NCBI RefSeq assembly: GCF_000224145.3
Contig: NC_020177.2
Coordinates: 3,055,649-3,119,648, forward strand
Source of the DNA: Ciona intestinalis
Taxonomy: Eukaryota; Chordata; Ascidiacea; Phlebobranchia; Cionidae
Direction of reading: 5' to 3'
DNA: 64,000 nt
The notes below the pieces were generated by a model. The model did no database searches. It worked only from the letters and a program-made list of their open reading frames with translations, and was not told the DNA's origin. The translations under genes and the position numbers were made by a program. How positions within the stretch are numbered: the stretch's first letter is position 1; each line of letters starts with the position of its first letter. Of the stretch, positions 56,321 to 64,000 are shown piece by piece.

Positions 56321-59300
56321 CTACAATTGCTTTTCAGTGAGCGGTTTAACAAAAATAAATCGGTTTTGTGGATATTGGTCAACTTTTTGCGCTGCTTTTT
56401 CATCTTCAGCATGCTTGGTGCATGAAACCATGAACCTGGGGAGCTCTTGGTAGCCGATAGCTAGCGGGAAAAAGTTGTATGAATAGTTGTGAGCTTCACC
56501 TGGTGCAAGAAAACCTGTGGAATTTTTCGTACCGGAAAACATGAAAGCGTCAGAGCCCTCACAGCTGATTTCTATAGTCTGAGGCTCCGAGATGTGGCTT
56601 TTTAACGAATATGTAATGGTCAGCTTCTGTCGCAGGTGCCCGAAAGCGGGAACAGCGGCGGTTATAGAAACTGGGCTGGATTTGACTAAAATGCTTGGAA
56701 GTTTTCGCTGGAGTGTCACTTTTTGAGCAGGGTTTTCGGATTCGAAACGAGACCATTCAAAAGTACAAGAACCGATTAAAAACGAAGTACTAGGGTCGTG
56801 GGACTTGTCACAGAGGACTGTAAAGGCTCCTACAGCGCATTCTCGCTGTTGAAGTACTTTTCCATCCAACGCTGGACTCTGTTCACCTGCAGTTTTGAAA
56901 CCATCATTTTCGTTAAGGTGCAAAGAAAATGAATTAATTTGAATAGGAGAGAAATTTTCCGACGACACATTGACCAAAACTATAAAAGGTTGATTTTGAT
57001 TGACAGTTGAAACCGAGTCCAGGTTCAAGGAAGTGACATGTGCCGTGAAATTGAATGGAGTTAGAACCTCAACAGCAAAATCAATGCTCTCTGAGCTCGT
57101 GCAGGTCAGAACACCAGTTTTGGGGAGTTCTGAAGGTTTTTGCATCTGGTAAGAAACGTGGAGGGAAAAGTGGAGCACAGATGCTTGCGTGGTCTGTACG
57201 TATACTGTTCTTTCAATTGTTTGGTTGGTTTCCATGTTTCCTAAAGCTAATTGCAGAGATTTGGCTTTGGAAGTGTGTAAATCAGAGCATTTTTCAGAAA
57301 GATGAGCTTCTGTTTCAGAATTCTCATTTTGTTTAAGTGATAAAACGGCTGTAACATTCTCTGCAGTGAAATCATTGCTTTCTGATGAGTTTATTTTGAT
57401 GTCTATCGCGTATGCCTCTCCCACAAAAGCTGGAGTTTTGTGAAGGATATTTACTTTCAAGCGAGAGGGACACTCTACAATCTCAGTTGAAGTGATGTTA
57501 GAGATGTCATCCCAGCATTTCTCGCCTCCAAGTTGAGCCATACTGAAAGGGGAAGAAGGCTTTGGATCAGTGGCGGCATCCACAAACTGATCAGACCATA
57601 TCAGGTCAATACTTAGACCATTACTGGAGCCAAGCAGAACGGATAATTGTCGGACTTCTAGAACATTCTGTTTCTCGTGTGGGCTGCATAAAAATTTCAA
57701 AACGTGTTCTTTAATTTCAAATGGTGTATACTGTTTTAGGTCTGATTTTTTCGCATCTTTTTCTGCATTTTCTTCGACAGAGAGCTCTGTACCGTTGTTG
57801 AGTAGAACTAAGAGCTTGGAGATTTTGCATGGGGCAGGGCATGTAACACGTGTGAACACATGCAGTGCTATTACCTCTTCCATTGTAAACTGAGGCTTGG
57901 AAAACTGGAACTTGCATTCCACGAACGGAATTGCATCTGTTACTTGTAGAGAGTAGACAGGAAACGATTTTGGTGATGACAAAAGAGTTTTCCATTTTTC
58001 TTCTGCGTCGTTGTAGGCGGAGGTATGGTGCTCCGGGACATGATCGAAAGATGCTGGGAGCAGAATCGGAAGAGGGATCTGCCTCATGAGAAGATTCATT
58101 AAGCTGTGCTGGACTGTGATTTTATCATCATGCGGGATACTTAGATGGCGGCTTAATAGTTGAGTTGAATGGATCAAAAATGACTCAAGATCTGCTGTGA
58201 GGTAGGAACAGTGGAGCAACATCCAGAGGATTTTCGATAGGATCAACCAGCAGCGTCCGGTACGATAGTCAGCAGTTGCGCGTGTCAGTAGAGCAACTAC
58301 TTTCATGTAATCCCCAGCGTGGTAATATTCTTCTCCCATCTGCACTGTGAGTTGCCGTTTAAGCCGATGACAGTGATAGTTCTTAAATATAGAGATAGCG
58401 GAGCCAAGAAGGGAAATAATTTGCAGTGAATGGTCTTGTTTTGTCTCCTCTAACTGCAAAGCCATTATGCCATCTTTTTCTTTGCTGTGATCAGCAGGGT
58501 CAATCCTTTGCTGTCCTTGCCGCCAAGGCCGTTGGCCGTAAAACTCAAGCACTTCCACTTTCAAAGGGTCTTCTGAGGGGTATGTTTGATCTTGTAAAGA
58601 AGCCTTTAATTTCTGGGCGCATTGCTTTCGGATTTTCGCATAGTAAGCTGCCTGGTTGTAGTAGAAGCCAGGGTGCTGGGTTTGAATGGCAGACAGGCCT
58701 TTTGAAATTGCTTCACTGAAAAGGTCAGCAAACACCTGATACTGGTGGCTTAGCCAAGCACTGTGTTCAAATAAGAGATCCTGTGAGCCACACATTGATT
58801 TGAACTGCTCAACATGCTGTCTGAACTGGGTTATTGCATCTAGAGGGGCGTTTAGCTTCAAAAAACACAATTTGCAGATTTTGTAGTTTACAAAGCCCCC
58901 TACTAGCTTAATTTCAAGGTTGTTGCTTTCGTAAGTGCGTAGTTCATGGACATGAGTGTATGCGTGACGGTAATGCTTCAGGGCACTCGTTGGATCTTGA
59001 ATCATTTCATTGAAAAATCCGATTTTAAATTGGTGCCTTGGAAATAAAAGCTGGTGTGTTGTTTTATTTAGAAACTCCTTATGTGCTTTAACTCTGCGTG
59101 CCTCTGTTCTATAGTAGACCTGCGATAGCTCGTAAAAAGCATTTTCGAGCCGAATTATATACCCAAGCAGCTGGTCTGTGTGCGGTAGAATGAAAAGAGA
59201 CTTTGCAGAGAGTTCACAAGCGCTGCATAATGCCGCTGCTCTTTCTGCAGCAACCATATCCTCTCCTGGCGGCAAGGGGGTGCTTTTCTGTATCAAAACG

Positions 59301-59707
59301 ACCGCGACTTTAGTCGTGCGACCTTGTAAACTGGATCGTACTACTTGTACTCTTGAGGCACAAGCTAGATGCCTTTCTTTCCATGCAGGGTCGTCCCAGT
59401 CTAGTTCAAAAAAGACAACCACGACAGAAGGGAGCAGGGAAAGGTGTTTTTTCATCCAGCTAGACTTCAGTAGACCTTTGGGTATATACCAATCATACGA
59501 TGTTCTCTTTGTCTTACTTCTTGGATATGCATGATCTCCAGGAAGGCATGAAAACTGTATTTGCAATCGGTCATTACGGCGGTTATTGCAAAATGCATCC
59601 CAGATTGATTTATGCACTGCATTGTAAACGTTATCCAAACCAGTAAGTACAATGAATGGCGTTGGGTTGCAGCATAGTTCTTCAGGGAGTTTTAAATGTT
59701 TCGACAT
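56321..59707 (-). CDS. TRAPPC11: TRAPPC11 (foie gras), 1128 aa, intronless
   Basis: Subunit of the TRAPP III tethering complex in ER-to-Golgi transport; vertebrates also use it in autophagy and N-glycosylation. Full length (human 1133 aa) and alignable from the first residues. The N-terminal part reads LTGLDNVYNAVHKSIWDAFC, KTKRTSYDWYIPKGLLKSSW and TKVAVVLIQKSTPLPPGED. The foie gras domain (about residues 240-500) has LNKTTHQLLFPRHQFKIGFF, IQTQHPGFYYNQAAYYAKIR, FYGQRPWRQGQQRID and VQMGEEYYHAGDY. The C-terminal gryzun-like beta region ends with SCEGSDAFMFSGTKN and RFIFVKPL. The start ATG is at 59705-59707. The vertebrate gene has many exons; here there are none. Confidence 0.97.
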   Translation of the reverse strand: MSKHLKLPEELCCNPTPFIVLTGLDNVYNAVHKSIWDAFCNNRRNDRLQIQFSCLPGDHAYPRSKTKRTSYDWYIPKGLLKSSWMKKHLSLLPSVVVVFFELDWDDPAWKERHLACASRVQVVRSSLQGRTTKVAVVLIQKSTPLPPGEDMVAAERAAALCSACELSAKSLFILPHTDQLLGYIIRLENAFYELSQVYYRTEARRVKAHKEFLNKTTHQLLFPRHQFKIGFFNEMIQDPTSALKHYRHAYTHVHELRTYESNNLEIKLVGGFVNYKICKLCFLKLNAPLDAITQFRQHVEQFKSMCGSQDLLFEHSAWLSHQYQVFADLFSEAISKGLSAIQTQHPGFYYNQAAYYAKIRKQCAQKLKASLQDQTYPSEDPLKVEVLEFYGQRPWRQGQQRIDPADHSKEKDGIMALQLEETKQDHSLQIISLLGSAISIFKNYHCHRLKRQLTVQMGEEYYHAGDYMKVVALLTRATADYRTGRCWLILSKILWMLLHCSYLTADLESFLIHSTQLLSRHLSIPHDDKITVQHSLMNLLMRQIPLPILLPASFDHVPEHHTSAYNDAEEKWKTLLSSPKSFPVYSLQVTDAIPFVECKFQFSKPQFTMEEVIALHVFTRVTCPAPCKISKLLVLLNNGTELSVEENAEKDAKKSDLKQYTPFEIKEHVLKFLCSPHEKQNVLEVRQLSVLLGSSNGLSIDLIWSDQFVDAATDPKPSSPFSMAQLGGEKCWDDISNITSTEIVECPSRLKVNILHKTPAFVGEAYAIDIKINSSESNDFTAENVTAVLSLKQNENSETEAHLSEKCSDLHTSKAKSLQLALGNMETNQTIERTVYVQTTQASVLHFSLHVSYQMQKPSELPKTGVLTCTSSESIDFAVEVLTPFNFTAHVTSLNLDSVSTVNQNQPFIVLVNVSSENFSPIQINSFSLHLNENDGFKTAGEQSPALDGKVLQQRECAVGAFTVLCDKSHDPSTSFLIGSCTFEWSRFESENPAQKVTLQRKLPSILVKSSPVSITAAVPAFGHLRQKLTITYSLKSHISEPQTIEISCEGSDAFMFSGTKNSTGFLAPGEAHNYSYNFFPLAIGYQELPRFMVSCTKHAEDEKAAQKVDQYPQNRFIFVKPLTEKQL

Positions 59708-60349
59708 TTTTAAACACCTATTATTGCCTGAAAAGTTTTCATAAATGTTTATTATATCTAAGGAATAAGATTTTAAATAAACATAGTAAAAATCGAACTA
59801 GAACTTAATCATTGTAAAATGAAAACACATTATTATTCGAAAACGAAAAAACAGGAAAATCTGAAATCATTAGGAATTTAAAAACGAAAATACATGAATA
59901 ATCAAAAAGCGGAACAAAGAACCTATAAAACAGATGATAGATTAAACTGAAGTTTGTTTATACTGATTTATAGCAGTTTACAAAAGTTAAGTAAAGATAA
60001 GCGTATGGTGTATGGAAATATGGAAGAAAAAAAGCAAAGGTTACAATGTAGTAACTTTCACAATCTACATGTCAATACCAATATAAAAACTACAATCATC
60101 ATGTATATTGCTTGATGTTTAAAAATGCTCCTTTTTTGCAAACATAGGCTATATCAGGTAAAAAAAAGAAAAAAAGTTTTAAACAATTTTTTTAAAAAAT
60201 GTTAATTTTTAACAAATGTTAATGCATGTTGCCTCTGAAGAATTTTTTATATGAAATGTATTAAATGTGAATCATAAAATTTAATTCCTTAATGGTAATA
60301 TAGCAGTTAAAGTTAACTTTATAATTTTTTTAATAAATATTATTGCATT
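59708..60349. other. No recognised gene
   Basis: AT-rich sequence upstream of TRAPPC11, presumably containing its promoter. No motif stands out. Confidence 0.4.
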
Positions 60350-60640
60350 AAATGCAGTGGTTAGAGCACCTTCCCTTAGCAAAAAGGTTACATGTTAACA
60401 GTGACCAGTGTTACTATTATTATGTGTTTGCACAATACAATAAACAGCTGTTTAATTTCTTCAATTCAGTGGTCCATTAAGGGTTGTCTAAATTGTCAGC
60501 CATACATTGAAAATAATCTTATAATCGCTCTAAAGATCAAATGGTATCTCTGAAGAGTAAGGTGTATAAAACAGAACACCAATGTTATGAGGACTGTCAC
60601 GGCCGGCCAGGCAAGGGTAAAATAAGTTTTATTCATTCAT
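60350..60640 (+). repeat. SINE, plus orientation
   Basis: Diverged head (AATGCAGTGGTTAGAGCACC), body and tail. It lies downstream of the kinase stop. Confidence 0.7.
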
Positions 60641-60706
60641 CTTTTTATGTAAAATACATTTATACGTAGGGCAATACATTTTAAACCATACATGGATATT
60701 TAAGTT

Positions 60707-61762
60707 TTAGTCTCTGGGAATAGACCTAAACGGAAAGACGAATTTTTGGATCGAGGTTCTTTCAGTAGTAGTGTTATATGGGACATCATACATTTTAAGT
60801 GACACCATCAGATCATGAGCTTTTATTGCTATTTCTAAGTGATTCTGGTTGTGGTTTACCTCATCTAGATTATCATGTACATCTACAATACTAGGCCTTT
60901 CCCCATCTCTTGTTATGCATTTCTTCATTTCATCAACTAAGCATTGCAATATCTCATTCTGTTCTCGGAGGTTATCAAATGGGGTCATATCTGGAGAGTT
61001 ATGAATAATGTATTGTGAGATTCCTGCCTGATCAATGTTGTAATATGGTGCTCTCTGCAGGATCAGTTCATATAGAATTGTCCCAAAGCTGTATACATCC
61101 ATATGCGGCTTATACAAGCTGAAAATATGTGTGATTCTCTCTGGTGCAGAATACACTATAGCATTAGTAGGTAATGAGCCTAGATCAGTCTCATCACTTC
61201 GATGGCCAGTGCAGGTTGCAATTTGCGCAGCGTCAAAATCGGTAATCATTGCTCTTAAATTTGGTCCAAGTAAAATGTTGCTTGGTTTGATTGAGCCATG
61301 AGTAACTATCTGTCCATTACTTTTCTTTATGGAATGCAGGTACACTATGCCAGCACTTATGTCTCGAGCAATACGTAGCTTAAGTCCGTCCACAACTTCA
61401 CGTCGTAGTAAGCAATTTAAACTTCCACCAGGCATATAAGGTGTTATAACAGCATAGCATTGGTCCCATGATGTGACACCGTATATACTGACTATATTCT
61501 CGTGCCTCAAACTATGCAAAATGGTCGCCGAGTTATAAACTTTCTTTTTTAGAATATCATTTGATATTTGGGTGCCAGTTATTTGGTAACATTTGATGAC
61601 AAAATGCCCGAGTGCTTTGGAAACGCCTCTTCTAATGTTTCCATTTCTACCGTTGCAAATAACATCAGTTTCATCACAACTTGACTTAAGTCCTTGGGAT
61701 CGTGCCAAATTGTTATATCCATGTGGCTGTTTGGTATAACAGTCCAATTTTACTATGCTAAT
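60707..61762 (-). CDS. TKL-like predicted pseudokinase, 3' exon
   Basis: 351 codons and a stop, opening at acceptor AACATTTTAG. There is no early ATG, so at least one upstream exon is missing from view. Counting from the first codon, it keeps the ATP-binding Lys57 (FVIKCY), GVTSWDQCYAVITPYMPGGS, APE at 206-208 and DVYSFGTILYELIL. It lacks the catalytic Asp: HRD is HGS (155-157, in VTHGSIKPSNILL). DFG is DFD (175-177), and the alpha-C Glu position is Ser78 by my alignment. The HG form and the order of motifs recall RIPK/IRAK-like TKL kinases. It probably acts as a scaffold or allosteric partner. The exact family is unknown and no death domain is visible. Confidence 0.75.
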   Translation of the reverse strand: MSIVKLDCYTKQPHGYNNLARSQGLKSSCDETDVICNGRNGNIRRGVSKALGHFVIKCYQITGTQISNDILKKKVYNSATILHSLRHENIVSIYGVTSWDQCYAVITPYMPGGSLNCLLRREVVDGLKLRIARDISAGIVYLHSIKKSNGQIVTHGSIKPSNILLGPNLRAMITDFDAAQIATCTGHRSDETDLGSLPTNAIVYSAPERITHIFSLYKPHMDVYSFGTILYELILQRAPYYNIDQAGISQYIIHNSPDMTPFDNLREQNEILQCLVDEMKKCITRDGERPSIVDVHDNLDEVNHNQNHLEIAIKAHDLMVSLKMYDVPYNTTTERTSIQKFVFPFRSIPRD

Positions 61763-62487
61763 CTAAAATGTTTTAACTGAACTGAAAAAATGGTGCGAGT
61801 GAAGAATCTCCCCCCCCCCCCCAACTTATTTGCTAACCCCTAACCACTATAACCACTAACTACAGTCTATAACTACTAACCCCCTAACCATCAACACCTA
61901 ACCCCCTAACCTAGGGGTTAGGGGTAAGCAAATAAGGTGGGGCCGTGGGGGGAAGATTCTTCACTCTAGCACCGAAAAAATATAGTACACCATTTAGGTT
62001 TTTTTTACAAGTTTTACTAGTCTTACATTTGTCCCAATTTAACTATTGTAATTTGACGCCAAGGAATGATGTTGTTTTTCGCAAAAATTAACTAAAATGA
62101 TAACTATTTTTTCAAGTTTTAGGAACATATTTATTACAGAAACGTTAGCTTCCTCTATTTAAACAAATTGTACAGAAATCGCCCGTGCGTAAACCGCTTA
62201 TAGAAACACCATTCAACAGCTGAATTTTTTTGTGCAATTTTTTTTTATTTAATTTAATGTGAGACGTAAATTGTAAATCCGTCGATTAATTTGTCTGTCG
62301 TGTCGAAAATGGTCGATCAATTTTTCGGCGCCTTCCAGCTTTCGGTGTTTGCGCCAATAAGTCGCAGGTTAAACCACAGTCATATAGGCTATAGGCGTTT
62401 TAAAACCAAGTTCATTGTACGAAAATTGGGCTCTGATATATCGATGTAAAATAGCATATCTGTAAGTTTACGCACAGGTAAACAAAT
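61763..62487. other. No recognised exon
   Basis: Holds the MITE at 61792. The missing 5' exon of the pseudokinase could lie here or beyond the peptide gene; I could not identify it. Confidence 0.35.
61792..61973. mobile_element. MITE with long inverted repeats and CCCTAA/TTAGGG core
   Basis: Ends GGTGCGAGTGAAGAATCT and AGATTCTTCACTCTAGCACC. Inner arms AACTTATTTGCTAACCCCTA and TAGGGGTAAGCAAATAAG also pair, giving arms of about 50 bp. The middle is built from CTAACCCC and ACCACTAA blocks. A poly-C run of 12 lies at 61811. Confidence 0.75.
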
Positions 62488-62492
62488 TTATT
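62487..62492 (-). terminator. AATAAA overlapping the stop of peptide copy 4
   Basis: Reads CAATAAAT on the gene strand; the TAA stop is inside the signal. If used, cleavage would come a few tens of bases later. Confidence 0.4.
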
Positions 62493-62741
62493 GCGAACTA
62501 AATTTGAAATTGAGTAATTCTTGTTCGTCCAATTCCTGCTCTGAAGATCGTGATGCCTTTTCGTTGTAGCGTGAGTAATATCCGCCACTATATATTGAAA
62601 TAAAAATGGTCAATATTTCCACACAACCATATTATAAACAAAATCTAACCCGTTCCTCGAGATAGTTCTCATCCACACGGCATTTACTGGTTTCGCAACT
62701 AGAATCAACACACAGCAAAGTAGTGTCAAAGTAGACTTCAT
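62488..62741 (-). CDS. Small secreted peptide, copy 4 (two exons, 63 aa)
   Basis: Exon 1 is 62650-62741 (92 nt) and exon 2 is 62488-62587 (100 nt), the same exon lengths and phase-2 intron as copy 1. The signal MKSTLTLLCCVLILVAKPVN shares MKSxLxLLCCVL with copy 1. The core WMRTISRNGGGYYSRYNEK is basic and Gly/Tyr-rich. The tail SSEQELDEQELLNFKF is acidic. No Cys follows the signal. It is the most diverged member. The donor is GTTAGA, the acceptor ATATATAG. Confidence 0.75.
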
Positions 62742-63299
62742 TATATATATATACTTTCTCGAAGGTTTGATTTTTACAATATTCTTAACGAAATGACTTT
62801 AATTCTTAACGAAAATAAAAGAGTTATAAAAATGTAACTGTGGCACTATAAAGTACTATTAAGAAAGATGTAGAGATTCCCAACGCCCTTTTAAAGTCAT
62901 CACCTATACCGGTCTCTGGTTATATAATTCTGTTAACAGAATAAAAGTCCCTTTTTACCCCCACACTCTACTATATCGCATTCCCTGACACACACATAGA
63001 CAACTCCAGCAAACTGGTATGTTTTTCTAGGAATCCGTTGTTTTTTTTTAAATCTCCCATTACAACTTACCGGGCTTTGCCTCAACTCTTAAGCCCAAAA
63101 GAGCAAACAAGTAAACACAACAATCTTTACAGAATATGGCATATATGCTAAATTGTTTACCCAATACAGTAGAACAATAACAAAAAAAGAAAAGACGTGC
63201 AAGTCGCTATTTATTCGTGAAATGAATCGTGTTTTATCGCTTCCGCCTCAATTTCCTGTTCTTCGAGATACTTGCATTATTCAGCATAAAACTAGTCTT
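62742..63299. other. Upstream of peptide copy 4; no gene
   Basis: AT-rich. A MITE right end (CCCTTTTTACCCCCACACTC) lies near 62950-62974. Confidence 0.4.
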
Positions 63300-63464
63300 T
63301 GGCACATATTGTTCAAATATTCAGATCGTGTTTTAAACAACTAACAAAGGTCTATGGAAGTCGTGAGGATACGATTTTATAATTCATTGAATGCTCTTTG
63401 TTTACTACCAAATGGGACGGAAAATAGAATGAAAAAGTGTCCTACCCTGCCCTACCCTACTATA
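63300..63464. mobile_element. Cimi-1-like MITE, left end lost
   Basis: Starts inside the element at TTGTTCAAATATTCAGATCG; the right end CCTACCCTACTATA is kept. It abuts the duplicated 3' flank of peptide copy 3. Confidence 0.8.
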
Positions 63465-63573
63465 TCTTCTTTAAAGAATAGAGAATATTGGAGTATATTA
63501 TGTTTTATTCAAACGCATCACTTAAACATAACAGTTAGTAAGTTGAAATGCGTTTATTTGGTTGACCCTCAAA

Positions 63574-63670
63574 TTAACTTCGGAGCTTTTCAAGGTCCTG
63601 CTGGAGACTTCTCATTTCGTCCAAATTATCATTCGCGGTTGAGTGGGAGTTGTAAAAACTAAGCGGAGAT
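63574..63670 (-). CDS. Small secreted peptide, copy 3, exon 2 (gene continues past the window)
   Basis: Second exon after acceptor TTTTGTACTAACAG, 97 nt: a variable part SPLSFYNSHSTA and the family tail NDNLDEMRSLQQDLEKLRS. Intron, tail and 3'UTR (AATAAA at 63553-63558) are almost identical to copy 1 in inverted orientation. Exon 1, by comparison with copy 1, should lie just beyond 64000. The intron holds the same MITE and SINE scrap as copy 1. Confidence 0.75.
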
Positions 63671-63748
63671 CTGTTAGTACAAAATGTATAACATGTAATT
63701 TTATTATGGGAAAGGGAAGCATTAATTCTATGACAAAAATTGCGGTAT

Positions 63749-63860
63749 ATTAGGGTGGGGCAAGATGGTTCATGTTTTTTTTCTTTTGTCGACCAATTTG
63801 GTTTAGTAAATAAGGATTATTATTTACAAAGTTATAACATCTTACCCTACAGTACCATAC
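63749..63860. mobile_element. Short Cimi-1-like MITE in peptide copy 3 intron
   Basis: Same insertion as at 38130-38238, inverted. Confidence 0.7.
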
Positions 63861-63934
63861 TACCATATATCATTCCGCTCTTTTATTTTTGGACCACATA
63901 AAGACATATATACAAACTACATTATTATACGCAA

Positions 63935-64000
63935 TCGGGCAGCATCAGAAGTATGAAACAGAACACCCGTGTTATAACGTCTGACGTTGCCCACCAAGCG
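63935..64000 (+). repeat. SINE tail scrap
   Basis: CAGAACACCCGTGTTATAAC; matches the scrap in the intron of peptide copy 1 at about 37970-38040. Confidence 0.65.

Noticed and set aside
57055..59534. Plus-strand frames of 93-118 codons over TRAPPC11
   Set aside because: Antisense shadows of a fully conserved minus-strand ORF.
61742..61747. Start of the pseudokinase at 61747
   Set aside because: The codon there is TTG, not ATG; the frame continues to a splice acceptor at 61763, so this is an internal exon.

Overview
The window looks like nuclear DNA of a sea squirt of the genus Ciona: AT-rich, with compact genes and short introns. It is full of a tRNA-derived SINE and a ~190-bp MITE that resemble, from memory, the Ciona families Cics-1 and Cimi-1. 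Protein matches were recognised by eye; nothing was searched. There are four runs of N: 5704-5753, 12696-12745, 34201-34250 and 42543-43042.

Layout. 69-202 (+): last coding exon of an unrecognised gene. 1059-35984 (-): the whole ATM checkpoint kinase gene, about 58 exons from the N-terminal TAN-like region to the FATC tail, its introns packed with SINEs, MITEs and a 71-bp minisatellite. 37.8-39.9 kb (+): two tandem two-exon genes for small secreted peptides. 40.1-42.4 kb: a stretch rich in palindromic CRE sites. 44060-47943 (-): a five-exon ETS factor of the SPDEF type. 50208-53366 (-): UROD, five exons. 53600-55501 (-): UTP25, no introns. 56321-59707 (-): TRAPPC11, no introns. 60707-61762 (-): part of a TKL-like kinase that has lost its catalytic residues. 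62488-62741 and 63574-beyond 64000 (-): two more members of the small-peptide family.

How they fit together. ATM, UROD, UTP25 and TRAPPC11 are housekeeping genes on one strand. UTP25 and UROD lie 233 bp apart and could be one trans-spliced transcription unit. The most novel content is the small-peptide family. Members share a signal peptide, a phase-2 intron and, in three members, an acidic tail. Copies 1 and 3 are almost identical in intron, tail and 3'UTR but differ at nearly every codon of the segment between signal and tail, which suggests diversifying selection on a short secreted peptide. Copies 1 and 3 are inverted and flank the 25-kb SPDEF-to-kinase block.

Assembly caution. Three of the four gaps are flanked by the same sequence on both sides. 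These look like unmerged haplotypes or contig overlaps. One of them falsely duplicates ATM exons 2 and 3.
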